A stretch of 45,897 nt of DNA, from positions 1 to 45,897 of the forward strand of contig NZ_JALJYC010000023.1 of NCBI RefSeq assembly GCF_024170405.1, in the 5' to 3' direction. The translations under genes were made by a program, and so were the position numbers. The notes under the pieces were generated by a model. That model was not told the origin of the DNA, searched no databases, and saw only the letters and a list, made by a program, of their open reading frames with translations. Of the stretch, positions 8,033 to 15,879 are shown piece by piece (position 1 is the first letter of the stretch; each line of letters begins with the position of its first letter). This DNA is from Neisseria perflava (GTDB taxonomy: Bacteria > Pseudomonadota > Gammaproteobacteria > Burkholderiales > Neisseriaceae).

Positions 8033-8125
8033 TTATTGACTGAACAGCAGCACAAGCATTAAGATAGCCTTAATGACTGTACTGAGTTTCAGTCTGAAGC
8101 AGCCTTTAGAAGCGGTCTGTTTCAT
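8033..8125 (-). CDS. 30-residue hydrophobic peptide, copy 1 (candidate type I toxin)
   Basis: The peptide starts MKQTASKGCFRLKL and continues into the hydrophobic stretch STVIKAILMLVLLFSQ. A short basic N-terminus followed by a membrane-like segment resembles small type I toxins. The sequence at 43686-43778 encodes the same peptide with three substitutions (A5S, S6P, F10L) and an identical C-terminal 20 residues. AAGGA lies 10 nt before the ATG, in the loop of a small hairpin. It has its own promoter and terminator. No function is proven; it could also be a leader peptide. I do not recognise a named family. Confidence 0.7.
   Translation of the reverse strand: MKQTASKGCFRLKLSTVIKAILMLVLLFSQ
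8036..8065 (+). promoter_or_regulatory. possible antisense promoter inside peptide gene, copy 1
   Basis: TTGACT (8036-8041) and TAAGAT (8060-8065) are separated by 18 bp on the plus strand, inside the 3' half of the peptide gene. RNA starting near 8072 would run antisense to the peptide start, its ribosome-binding site and the leader, ending at the hairpin at 8160-8188. The -10 match is only 4 of 6, so this is a hypothesis. Confidence 0.4.
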
Positions 8126-8128
8126 CTT

Positions 8129-8155
8129 GAAACCATCCTTTCTAGGGCTGGTTTC
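8129..8155 (-). promoter_or_regulatory. hairpin presenting the ribosome-binding site, copy 1
   Basis: gaaacca (8129-8135) pairs perfectly with tggtttc (8149-8155). The 13-nt loop contains the Shine-Dalgarno AAGGA (minus strand, 8136-8140). The same hairpin is present in copy 2, suggesting translational control. Confidence 0.55.
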
Positions 8156-8159
8156 AAAC

Positions 8160-8188
8160 AAAAAGCCCCGCTCCAATCGGGGCTTTTT
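8160..8188. terminator. bidirectional leader hairpin/terminator, copy 1
   Basis: AAAAAGCCCCG (8160-8170) and CGGGGCTTTTT (8178-8188) form a perfect 11-bp stem with a 7-nt loop, T-flanked on both strands. On the minus strand it lies in the leader of the peptide mRNA and could attenuate it. On the plus strand it would end the antisense RNA. Compensatory changes against copy 2 support the structure. Confidence 0.7.
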
Positions 8189-8206
8189 GCTGTCAGCCCC
8201 AAATGC

Positions 8207-8235
8207 ATTATAAATATGCAGATAAAATGAGACAA
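8207..8235 (-). promoter_or_regulatory. promoter of peptide mini-locus, copy 1
   Basis: On the minus strand TTGTCT (8230-8235), 17 bp and a perfect TATAAT (8207-8212). Transcription would begin near 8200 at GGGGCTGACAGC. Copy 2 keeps the same boxes and spacing with a different spacer. Confidence 0.7.
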
Positions 8236-8394
8236 GATGATTGTTGCCGCCTGCGCAACAGAGTGTTCCCATTTGTGCGCTTTCTCTTCCCGGCCGCTTT
8301 CGGTACAATTCCCTTATCCTGAAAAATTCCCACAAAACAGCCCTTTTTTTCAGACGGCCCAGCCCGCTAATCAGGCCGTCTGAAAACAGGGCGT

Positions 8395-10263
8395 ATGCTC
8401 AACACAATGATTAAAAAAATATTTTCCTGGTTCGAGTCGCGTATCGACCCTTACCCCGCCGCCGCCGCGCAAACGCCTGAAAAAGGGCTGTTCCGCTTTA
8501 TTTGGAGCAGCATAGCGGGTGTGCGCAAATGGATTTTGATACTCGGCCTGATGACCGCGCTGACCGGCATTATGGAAGCGCTGCTGTTTCAATTTATGGG
8601 CAAGGTGGTCGATTGGCTCGGCCAATATACGCCGTCCACCCTGTTTGCCGAAAAAGGCTGGGCGCTGGCGGGCATGGCGGCGATGATGCTGTTTTCCGTG
8701 GTGTGGACGTTTTTCTCGTCCAACGTGCGCCTGCAAACCCTGCAGGGCGTGTTTCCCATGCGTCTGCGCTGGAACTTCCACCGCCTGATGTTGAACCAAA
8801 GCCTCGGTTTCTATCAAGACGAATTTGCCGGACGGGTGTCGGCCAAAGTCATGCAGACCGCGCTGGCCTTGCGCGATGCCGTGATGACCGTGGCCGATAT
8901 GGTGGTGTATGTTTTGGTGTATTTCATCACTTCCGGCGTGATTTTGGTGGCGCTCGACGGCTGGCTGCTGCTGCCGTTTCTCGGCTGGATCGTCGGCTTC
9001 GCGTTGGTGATGAAGCTCTTGATTCCGAAACTGGGCAAAACCGCCGCCGCGCAAGCCGATGCGCGTTCGCTGATGACCGGCCGCATTACCGACGCCTATT
9101 CCAATATCGCCACCGTCAAACTCTTCTCCCACGGCGCGCGCGAAGCGGCCTACGCCAAGCAGTCGATGGAAGAGTTTATGGTCACGGTACACGCGCAAAT
9201 GCGCTTGGCCACTTCGCTGCAAACGTGCAGCTTTATCGTCAATACCGCGCTGACCCTTTCTACCGCCGCGCTGGGCATTTGGCTGTGGCAACAGGGCAAA
9301 ATCGAAGTCGGCGCCGTGGCTACGGCCACTGCGATGGCCTTGCGCGTCAACGGTTTGTCGCAATACATCATGTGGGAATCCGCCCGCCTGTTTGAAAATA
9401 TCGGCACTGTCGGCGACGGCATGAGTACCCTTACCAAGCCGCACACCATTGTGGATAAACCGGGTGCGCTGCCGTTAAAGGTTAGCCGTGGCGAAATCAA
9501 ATTCGACCATGTGGACTTCTCCTACGAAGCGGGCAAGCCGCTGCTCAACGGTTTCAACCTTACCATCAAACCCGGCGAAAAAGTCGGCCTGATCGGGCGC
9601 AGCGGTGCGGGCAAATCCACCATCGTCAACCTGCTGCTGCGTTTTTACGAGCCGCAAAGCGGCACGATTGCCATCGACGGGCAAAACGTCAACGACGTGA
9701 CCCAAGAGAGCCTGCGCGCGCAAATCGGTTTGGTAACGCAAGACACCTCGCTGCTGCACCGCTCCGTGCGCGACAATATTGTGTACGGCCGCCCCGACGC
9801 CACCGACGAACAAATGTTCCAAGCCGCCGAACGCGCCGAAGCCGCCGACTTTATCTCCAACCTTTCCGACGCCAAAGGGCGGCGCGGCTACGACGCGCAT
9901 GTGGGCGAACGCGGCGTGAAACTCTCCGGCGGCCAGCGCCAGCGTATCGCCATCGCCCGCGTTATGCTCAAAGACGCGCCGATTCTGCTGCTGGATGAAG
10001 CCACCAGCGCACTCGACTCCGAAGTCGAAGCCGCGATTCAGGAGAGCTTGGACAAAATGATGGAAGGCAAAACCGTGATTGCCATCGCCCACCGCCTCTC
10101 CACTATCGCCGCGATGGACAGATTGATTGTGCTCGACAAAGGCCGCATTGTGGAAGAAGGCAATCATGAAGAGCTGCTGGCGAAACACGGCCTGTATGCC
10201 AAATTATGGGCGCACCAGAGCGGCGGTTTCCTAAGCGAGCATGTGGATTGGGAACACGATTGA
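8395..10263 (+). CDS. ABC transporter half-exporter (MsbA/multidrug-like)
   Basis: This 622-residue protein fuses an N-terminal membrane domain (about six helices, residues 40-330) to an ATPase domain, the layout of homodimeric lipid or drug exporters. The nucleotide-binding domain has Walker A GRSGAGKST, signature LSGGQRQR, Walker B ILLLDEATSALD and the switch histidine in IAHRLST. The start could be 8395 or 8407 (MIKK); neither has a strong Shine-Dalgarno. A DUS lies just upstream. Substrate cannot be told; it is not simply MsbA, because the N-terminal 40 residues and the C-terminal tail (SGGFLSEHVDWEHD) extend the usual core. Confidence 0.85.
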   Translation: MLNTMIKKIFSWFESRIDPYPAAAAQTPEKGLFRFIWSSIAGVRKWILILGLMTALTGIMEALLFQFMGKVVDWLGQYTPSTLFAEKGWALAGMAAMMLFSVVWTFFSSNVRLQTLQGVFPMRLRWNFHRLMLNQSLGFYQDEFAGRVSAKVMQTALALRDAVMTVADMVVYVLVYFITSGVILVALDGWLLLPFLGWIVGFALVMKLLIPKLGKTAAAQADARSLMTGRITDAYSNIATVKLFSHGAREAAYAKQSMEEFMVTVHAQMRLATSLQTCSFIVNTALTLSTAALGIWLWQQGKIEVGAVATATAMALRVNGLSQYIMWESARLFENIGTVGDGMSTLTKPHTIVDKPGALPLKVSRGEIKFDHVDFSYEAGKPLLNGFNLTIKPGEKVGLIGRSGAGKSTIVNLLLRFYEPQSGTIAIDGQNVNDVTQESLRAQIGLVTQDTSLLHRSVRDNIVYGRPDATDEQMFQAAERAEAADFISNLSDAKGRRGYDAHVGERGVKLSGGQRQRIAIARVMLKDAPILLLDEATSALDSEVEAAIQESLDKMMEGKTVIAIAHRLSTIAAMDRLIVLDKGRIVEEGNHEELLAKHGLYAKLWAHQSGGFLSEHVDWEHD

Positions 10264-10276
10264 TGGTTGAATGATT

Positions 10277-10313
10277 AATGCCGTCTGAAAATATAAGGTT
10301 TTCAGACGGCATT
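10277..10313 (+). terminator. inverted DUS terminator
   Basis: aatgccgtctgaaaa (10277-10291) and ttttcagacggcatt (10299-10313) form a 15-bp stem followed by TT. It ends the ABC exporter transcript. Both arms are AT-type DUS. Confidence 0.8.
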
Positions 10314-10410
10314 TTGGTTGGTGTGGTAGGGGTAAAACCCGCCCTACAATCCTCTCCCCAGATATGCTATCCTAAACCCTTTGATTATCCTGATAAAAGG
10401 CCGTCTGAAA

Positions 10411-11316
10411 ATGTCCGCTTTGACTACCTTGTTCCGCACCACATTGGCTATGGCCGCCGCACTGACGCTGGCCGCCTGCCCCAGCAATACCACCACCACG
10501 CCGAAAACCCAACCGGCGGCCACCGCCAAACCCAAACCGCAGGCCGTTATCGGCTTGGCGCTCGGCGGAGGCGCGTCTAAAGGCTTTGCCCATATCGGTA
10601 TCATCAAGGTATTGAAAGCCAACAATATTCCGGTAAAAGTGGTGACGGGTACGTCCGCCGGTTCGATTGTCGGCAGCCTGTACGCCTCCGGCATGTCGCC
10701 CGACCGTTTGGAGCTGGAAGCCGAAGTGTTGGGCAAAACCGATTTGGTGGATTTGACCCTGTCCACCAGCGGCTTTATCAAAGGCCAAGCCCTGCAAGAC
10801 TATATCAACCGCAAAGTCGGCGGCAAACCGATACAGGCCTTTCCGCTGAAATTCGCCGCCGTTGCTACCGATTTTGCAAGCGGCAAAGCCGTGGCGTTTA
10901 ACCGTGGCAATGCCGGACAAGCCGTGCGCGCCTCCGCCTCCATTCCCAACGTGTTCCAGCCTGCCGTTATCAGCGGCCGCAAATATGTGGACGGCGGCCT
11001 GTCGCAGCCCGTACCCGTCACCGCCGCCAAAGGGCAGGGCGCGAATTTCGTGATTGCGGTGGACATCTCTGCCAAACCGTCGAAAAACACCCAAGCCGGA
11101 TTTTTTGCTTACCTCGACCAAACGCTCAACATCATGAGCACCTCTGCGCTGCAAAGCGAGCTGGCTAAAGCCGACGTGGTCATCAAACCGCAGGTTTTGG
11201 AACTGGGCGCCATCGGCGGTTTCGACCAGAAAGCGCGTGCCATCAAATTGGGCGAAGACGCGGCGCGTGCGGCATTGCCGGAGATTAAGCGCAAGCTGGC
11301 GGCGTATCGGTATTGA
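10411..11316 (+). CDS. patatin-like phospholipase, lipoprotein (RssA-like)
   Basis: This 301-residue protein has the patatin hydrolase fold. It begins with a lipoprotein signal ending LAAC, so Cys23 is the likely lipidation site, followed by a Thr/Pro/Lys-rich linker. Catalytic features are the oxyanion loop LGGGASKGFAHIG (51-63), the elbow GTSAGS with nucleophile Ser82, and Asp194 in the DGG motif. These make the Ser-Asp dyad of patatins. The start at 10411 directly follows a DUS; an upstream in-frame TTG at 10381 would disrupt the signal peptide. It is probably anchored in the envelope and acts on acyl lipids (inference from family). Confidence 0.85.
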   Translation: MSALTTLFRTTLAMAAALTLAACPSNTTTTPKTQPAATAKPKPQAVIGLALGGGASKGFAHIGIIKVLKANNIPVKVVTGTSAGSIVGSLYASGMSPDRLELEAEVLGKTDLVDLTLSTSGFIKGQALQDYINRKVGGKPIQAFPLKFAAVATDFASGKAVAFNRGNAGQAVRASASIPNVFQPAVISGRKYVDGGLSQPVPVTAAKGQGANFVIAVDISAKPSKNTQAGFFAYLDQTLNIMSTSALQSELAKADVVIKPQVLELGAIGGFDQKARAIKLGEDAARAALPEIKRKLAAYRY

Positions 11317-11333
11317 TTGGATTGTTACATAGC

Positions 11334-11371
11334 AAGGCCGTCTGAAAAAACCGTTGTTTTCAGACGGCCTT
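11334..11371 (+). terminator. inverted DUS terminator
   Basis: aaggccgtctgaaaa (11334-11348) and ttttcagacggcctt (11357-11371) form a 15-bp stem followed by T-rich sequence. It ends the patatin gene transcript. Confidence 0.8.
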
Positions 11372-11450
11372 TCTGTCTTATCATGGAAAAAAACACCCAA
11401 ATCCCGTACAATACGCTCCTAAAAATCTGAAAGTAAAGCACAAGAAAATC

Positions 11451-12554
11451 ATGGAAGCCGAACGCATTAACCAGTTAAACAACACGCTCAATGATTTGGA
11501 GCAGCGCAGCGCGGACATCCGCGTGTATATGGACTATCAGGGCAAGAAAGACCGCTTGGAAGAGGTTGTCGGCCTGTCGGAAGATCCCGAGTTGTGGAAC
11601 GATCCCAAACGCGCCCAAGAAATCGGCAAAGAGCGCAAAATTTTGGAAGGCATTGTCGTTACGCTCGACAACATCGCCAGCGGTATTGAAGACAACCGCA
11701 TGCTGATTGAAATGAGCGTGGAAGAGGGTGATGAAGAAGGTTTCGCCGCCGTAGAAGAAGACGTGGCTGGTTTGGAAAAACAGATGGCCGACCTCGAGTT
11801 CAAGCGTATGTTCAACCAGCCGGCCGACCCGAATAACTGCTTTATCGACATTACCGCCGGTGCGGGCGGTACGGAAGCGGAAGACTGGGCGGGCATGTTG
11901 TTCCGCATGTATTCGCGCTATGCCGAGCGCAAAGGTTTCAAACTCGAGATTCTGGAAGAAGACGACGGCGAAATCGCCGGTATCAACCGCGCCACCCTGC
12001 GTTTGGAGGGCGAATACGCCTACGGCCTGTTGCGTACCGAAACCGGCGTGCACCGCCTCGTGCGCTACTCGCCGTTTGATTCCAACAACAAACGCCATAC
12101 CTCGTTTGCTTCCGTCTTCGTGTATCCCGAGGTGGACGACAGCATCGAAATAGAAATCAACCCCGCCGATTTGCGTATCGACACCTACCGCGCTTCCGGT
12201 GCGGGCGGCCAGCACATCAACAAAACCGATTCCGCCGTGCGCATTACCCACGAGCCAACGGGGATTGTGGTGCAGTGCCAAAACGACCGTTCGCAACACG
12301 CCAACAAAGCGGCGGCGATGGATATGCTCAAAGCCAAGCTGTACGAATTGGAAATGCGCAAGCGCAACGAGGAAAAACAGGCGCTGGAAGAGGGCAAATC
12401 CGATGTGGGTTGGGGCAGCCAAATCCGATCGTATGTACTCGATTCCTCGCGCATTAAAGATTTGCGTACCGGCCATGAAGTCGGCAACACCAAAGCGGTG
12501 CTCGACGGCGATTTGGACGGCTTTATCGAAGCCAGTCTGAAACAGGGCGTGTAA
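11451..12554 (+). CDS. prfB: peptide chain release factor 2
   Basis: RF2 releases finished proteins at UGA and UAA codons. It has 367 residues, full length. The RF2-specific SPF tripeptide is at about residue 205 and the GGQ catalytic loop (ASGAGGQHINKTDSAVR) at about 252. Unlike many bacterial prfB genes it has no programmed frameshift: the frame runs uninterrupted through RSADIRVYMDYQGKKDRLEE, where E. coli has an in-frame UGA after codon 25. Therefore this gene cannot use UGA-dependent autoregulation. The start at 11451 is the only reasonable ATG, with a weak upstream ribosome-binding site. Confidence 0.97.
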   Translation: MEAERINQLNNTLNDLEQRSADIRVYMDYQGKKDRLEEVVGLSEDPELWNDPKRAQEIGKERKILEGIVVTLDNIASGIEDNRMLIEMSVEEGDEEGFAAVEEDVAGLEKQMADLEFKRMFNQPADPNNCFIDITAGAGGTEAEDWAGMLFRMYSRYAERKGFKLEILEEDDGEIAGINRATLRLEGEYAYGLLRTETGVHRLVRYSPFDSNNKRHTSFASVFVYPEVDDSIEIEINPADLRIDTYRASGAGGQHINKTDSAVRITHEPTGIVVQCQNDRSQHANKAAAMDMLKAKLYELEMRKRNEEKQALEEGKSDVGWGSQIRSYVLDSSRIKDLRTGHEVGNTKAVLDGDLDGFIEASLKQGV

Positions 12555-12562
12555 TGGAATGG

Positions 12563-12594
12563 AAGGCCGTCTGAAAATATTTTCAGACGGCCTT
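12563..12594 (+). terminator. palindromic DUS terminator
   Basis: aaggccgtctgaaaat and its exact complement form an uninterrupted 32-nt palindrome. As RNA it makes a long stem followed by TTGTG. It ends prfB. Confidence 0.8.
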
Positions 12595-12655
12595 TGTGTA
12601 AGGTGGGTTTTTAACCCGCCGTTTTATAAGCCTCTGCGACTGCCAAAATTGGAAC

Positions 12656-13252
12656 ATGATGAAAAAAATGCTGATAACCTTGTTTGCGATGGCGCTCGTC
12701 CTGTTCTCCGCTGCCGTTTATGCCATGTACCGCAGCGAGCAGGCCGCTTTGCGGCAAGCGGCGCAGAGCGTGCCGCAAAAAGCAGATGTCGCGCTGGTGT
12801 TGGGCAATGCCGTCAACCGGCGCGGCAAACCCAATCCCTGTTTAAAAAGCCGTGTCGAAACAGGCGTGTGGCTATACCGCGCAGGCTTGGCTGGCAAGCT
12901 GTTGATGTCGGGCGGCACCGACGGCGACGGTGCCAATGAAGCCGAAACCATGCGGGATATGGCGGTTAATCTCGGTATGCCGTCTGAAAACATCATCATC
13001 GAAAACCAGTCGGAAAGCACCTACGAAAACATCGCCTTCAGCGCACCGCTGTTGGCGGATACGGCCGATGTGATTATTGTCAGCGACGGTTTCCACCTTG
13101 CCCGCGCCCGCTGGCTGGCGGCGCGGCATTGGCAGGGTAAAACGGTGCAGACCTTCGCCTCCGGCAGTTGCGGCGATTCGGGATTGAATCACGGGCGCAA
13201 GCTGCTGCGCGAAGTATTGGCGTGGGGCAAAGCGCTGGTGTTGCACCGCTAA
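12656..13252 (+). CDS. YdcF/SanA family (DUF218) membrane-anchored protein
   Basis: This 198-residue protein has an N-terminal membrane anchor or signal (MLITLFAMALVLFSAAVYAMY) and a DUF218 domain. Family blocks seen are ADVALVLGNAV, SRVETGVWLYRAGLAGKLLMSGG, NEAETMRDMAVNLG, ESTYENIAFS and VIIVSDGFHLARARW. Members such as SanA affect envelope permeability, but the biochemical role is unclear. The start could be 12656 or the next codon, 12659; GGA lies just upstream. The DUS encodes part of MPSENI near 12978. It stands alone between two terminators. Confidence 0.85.
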   Translation: MMKKMLITLFAMALVLFSAAVYAMYRSEQAALRQAAQSVPQKADVALVLGNAVNRRGKPNPCLKSRVETGVWLYRAGLAGKLLMSGGTDGDGANEAETMRDMAVNLGMPSENIIIENQSESTYENIAFSAPLLADTADVIIVSDGFHLARARWLAARHWQGKTVQTFASGSCGDSGLNHGRKLLREVLAWGKALVLHR

Positions 13253-13263
13253 GGCTAATATCA

Positions 13264-13308
13264 AAAGGCCGTCTGAAACAGGAAACCTGATGTTTTCAGA
13301 CGGCCTTT
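13264..13308 (+). terminator. inverted DUS terminator
   Basis: aaaggccgtctgaaa (13264-13278) and tttcagacggccttt (13294-13308) form a 15-bp stem with a 15-nt loop, after the YdcF-like gene. Confidence 0.7.
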
Positions 13309-13402
13309 GCCGCGCAAATCATGTATAATTGCAAACAATTTTCCCTTATTCCGATGGGCGCCGCGCCTGTCGTTCCCTGTTTGATTCCCTTAGGAAACCG
13401 CC

Positions 13403-14773
13403 ATGATTAATCCGATTGCCGCCCTGTCGCCTTTAGACGGCCGTTATGCCAAATCCGTTGAAGCCCTGCGCCCGATTTTCTCCGAATACGGCCTGATGAA
13501 AGCCCGTGTCAAAGTCGAGCTGGGTTGGCTCAAAGCCTTGGCCGCCGAGCCGAAAATCACCGAAGTGCCCGCATTCAGCGATTTTACCATCGCCGAAATC
13601 AACAAAGTGGCGGCCGAATTTTCTTTGGACGACGCGGCGGCGGTCAAAGCCATCGAAGCGACCACCAACCATGATGTAAAAGCCATTGAATACTGGCTCA
13701 AAGAGCGTTTTGCCGGAGTACCCGAAGTGGCGGCGGTGAGCGAATTTATCCATTTCGCCTGTACCAGCGAAGACATCAATAATTTGTCGCACGCCCTGAT
13801 GTTGCAGGAAGCGCGTGAGCAGGTCTTGCTGCCGAAGCTGGCAGAAATCACCGCCAAGCTGACCGAAATGGCGCACGAATTGGCCGCCGTGCCGATGATG
13901 AGCCGCACCCACGGCCAACCGGCTACCCCGACCACAGTCGGCAAAGAAATCGCCAACGTCGTCACCCGTTTACAACGTCAGGCCAAGATTTTGGCGGCGC
14001 AGGAATTTTTGGGCAAAATCAACGGCGCCGTGGGTAACTACAACGCGCATATGGTGGCCTATCCCGACGTGGATTGGGAAACCCATTGCCGCAACTTCGT
14101 TGAAATCGGACTCGGCTTGACTTTCAACCCCTACACCATCCAAATCGAGCCGCACGACTACATGGCCGAATTTTTCCAAGCCGTCAGCCGCGTAAACACT
14201 ATTCTGATCGACTTCAACCGTGACGTTTGGGGTTATATTTCATTGGGTTACTTCAAGCAAAAAGTCAAAGCGGGCGAAGTCGGCTCCTCCACCATGCCGC
14301 ACAAGGTCAACCCGATTGACTTTGAAAACTCCGAAGGCAACTTGGGCATGGCTAATGCCGTCTTGGGTTTCCTGTCGGAAAAACTGCCCGTTTCCCGCTG
14401 GCAGCGCGACCTGACCGACAGCACCGTATTGCGCAACATGGGCGTGGGTATCGGCTATACCGTGTTGGGCTTCGCCGCCCACCTGCGCGGCCTGAACAAA
14501 CTCGAACCCAATCCGGTAGCGATTACCGCCGATTTGGACGCCACTTGGGAACTTTTGGCCGAGCCGATTCAAACCGTCATGCGCCGCTACGGTGTCGCCA
14601 ACCCGTATGAAAAACTGAAAGACCTCACACGCGGCAAAGACGGCATTACGCCCGAAGTATTGAAAGTGTTTATCGAATCGCTGGAAATTCCGAGCGAAGC
14701 CAAAGCGCAACTCTTGGCATTGACCCCAGCGCTGTATGTGGGCAAAGCCGAAGCGCTGGCCAAACGTATTTGA
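13403..14773 (+). CDS. purB: adenylosuccinate lyase
   Basis: PurB acts twice in purine synthesis: it cleaves SAICAR to AICAR and adenylosuccinate to AMP, releasing fumarate. It has 456 residues, as in E. coli. Signature blocks are the N-terminus MINPIAALSPLDGRYA, FIHFACTSEDINN, MSRTHGQPATPTTVGKE with the catalytic His, and the fumarate-lyase signature SSTMPHKVNPIDFENSEG. It follows an apparent leader with GGAAACCGCC just before the ATG. It is monocistronic between DUS terminators. Confidence 0.97.
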   Translation: MINPIAALSPLDGRYAKSVEALRPIFSEYGLMKARVKVELGWLKALAAEPKITEVPAFSDFTIAEINKVAAEFSLDDAAAVKAIEATTNHDVKAIEYWLKERFAGVPEVAAVSEFIHFACTSEDINNLSHALMLQEAREQVLLPKLAEITAKLTEMAHELAAVPMMSRTHGQPATPTTVGKEIANVVTRLQRQAKILAAQEFLGKINGAVGNYNAHMVAYPDVDWETHCRNFVEIGLGLTFNPYTIQIEPHDYMAEFFQAVSRVNTILIDFNRDVWGYISLGYFKQKVKAGEVGSSTMPHKVNPIDFENSEGNLGMANAVLGFLSEKLPVSRWQRDLTDSTVLRNMGVGIGYTVLGFAAHLRGLNKLEPNPVAITADLDATWELLAEPIQTVMRRYGVANPYEKLKDLTRGKDGITPEVLKVFIESLEIPSEAKAQLLALTPALYVGKAEALAKRI

Positions 14774-14800
14774 TTCAAGCGCAGCGTGTGTAAATGACCG

Positions 14801-14838
14801 AGGCCGTCTGAAAGCAAAAGATTGTTTTCAGACGGCCT
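14801..14838 (+). terminator. inverted DUS terminator
   Basis: aggccgtctgaaa (14801-14813) and tttcagacggcct (14826-14838) form a 13-bp stem followed by TTTTGC. It ends purB. Confidence 0.8.
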
Positions 14839-14886
14839 TTTGCGTTTCCTGTAAAATAAGCGCTTTCCTGCTCGAAACCGATTGCC

Positions 14887-15753
14887 ATGACCGACACCGC
14901 CCAAATCATCACCAGCTACGGCCGCCGCTACATCGTGCGCACCCCCGACGGCAAAACCTACGAAGCCTCCACGCGCAAAAAGCGCGTCGATTTTGCCTGC
15001 GGCGATTTTGTGCACATCAGCCCGATTAACGGCGAACAGGTCGTGATTGAAGACTACCTGCCGCGCCAAAGCCTGCTTTACCGCCAAGACGCATGGAAAA
15101 CCAAGCTGATTGCGGCGAATGTCAGCCAGCTTTTAATCGTCACTGCCGCCGTACCCAGCCCGAGCGAAGCGCTGTTGCAACGCGCATTGCTGGCGGCGGA
15201 AGCGGCGGAGATACAGGCCGTAATTGTGTTAAACAAAGCCGATTTGCCCGAAACCGCCGCATGGCGCGAAAAGCTGGCGTTTTACGAAACGCTGGGCTAT
15301 CGGGTGGTAGAAACCCGTGCGCTGGAAAACGCCGACGCGCTCAAACCGCTGCTGAGCGGCCACACCAATATCCTGCTGGGGCAAAGCGGCATGGGTAAAT
15401 CCACCCTCACCAATGCGCTCTTGGGCAACCAAGCCGCCCGCACCGGCGATATTTCCACCGCCCTCGATTCGGGCAAACACACCACCACCCATGCCCAACT
15501 GTATGATTTGGATAGCGAAACCCAATTAATCGACTCTCCCGGCTTACAGGAATTCGGCCTGCACCATCTCGCTGCTACCGATTTGCTGCACTACTTCCCC
15601 GATTTGAAACACCTGTCGGGGCAGTGCCGTTTTCACAACTGCACCCACCGCGCCGAACCGAATTGCACCGTGAAAGCCGCCGCCGAAGCGGGCGAAGTGA
15701 AAAAAGAGCGGGTGGAATTTTTGCAGCGCATTACCGATGAATTGCTGCGTTAA
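14887..15753 (+). CDS. rsgA: ribosome small subunit-dependent GTPase A
   Basis: RsgA is a circularly permuted GTPase that helps the 30S subunit mature. It has 288 residues. The N-terminal OB domain (ITSYGRRYIVRTPDGKTYEA) is followed by permuted G motifs in the order G4 LNKADLP, G1 GQSGMGKSTLTNALL and G3 DSPGLQEFGL. The C-terminal zinc knuckle is CRFHNCTHRAEPNC. All hallmark residues are present. The start at 14887 follows a short spacer after the purB terminator. Confidence 0.96.
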   Translation: MTDTAQIITSYGRRYIVRTPDGKTYEASTRKKRVDFACGDFVHISPINGEQVVIEDYLPRQSLLYRQDAWKTKLIAANVSQLLIVTAAVPSPSEALLQRALLAAEAAEIQAVIVLNKADLPETAAWREKLAFYETLGYRVVETRALENADALKPLLSGHTNILLGQSGMGKSTLTNALLGNQAARTGDISTALDSGKHTTTHAQLYDLDSETQLIDSPGLQEFGLHHLAATDLLHYFPDLKHLSGQCRFHNCTHRAEPNCTVKAAAEAGEVKKERVEFLQRITDELLR

Positions 15754-15770
15754 GCCATACGTGATACCAA

Positions 15771-15829
15771 GCCGTCTGAATAACGCAATATCGGCGGGAA
15801 AACCGCCGCTTCAGGTTTCAGACGGCCTT
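15771..15829 (+). terminator. nested hairpins after rsgA
   Basis: A DUS (15771-15780) and an inverted DUS (about 15817-15828) bracket a GC hairpin, cggcgg (15792-15797) and ccgccg (15803-15808). The combination probably ends the rsgA transcript. Confidence 0.55.
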
Positions 15830-15879
15830 TGCGTATTTAAAAATGCTACAATACCGCTTTGCCTTTGCGAAGAAATACC

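Larger units (their letters stand above)
8072..8188 (+). ncRNA. putative antisense RNA, copy 1 (candidate antitoxin)
   Basis: Predicted from the plus-strand promoter-like boxes at 8036-8065 and the 11-bp terminator stem ending at 8188 (followed by ttttt). About 117 nt, it would be fully complementary to the first two-thirds of the peptide gene and its leader. It is inferred from layout only. Confidence 0.35.

Noticed and set aside
8033..8335. 100-residue frame containing the 30-aa peptide at its C-terminus
   Set aside because: The upstream part crosses the promoter, leader and terminator-like hairpin and is not preserved in copy 2; only the last 30 residues are shared, with their own ribosome-binding site.
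8371..9444. Long antisense reading frame opposite the ABC exporter
   Set aside because: It mirrors a clear ABC exporter in codon-phase shadow, is His/Gln/Arg-rich in the manner of GC-biased antisense frames and has no family features.
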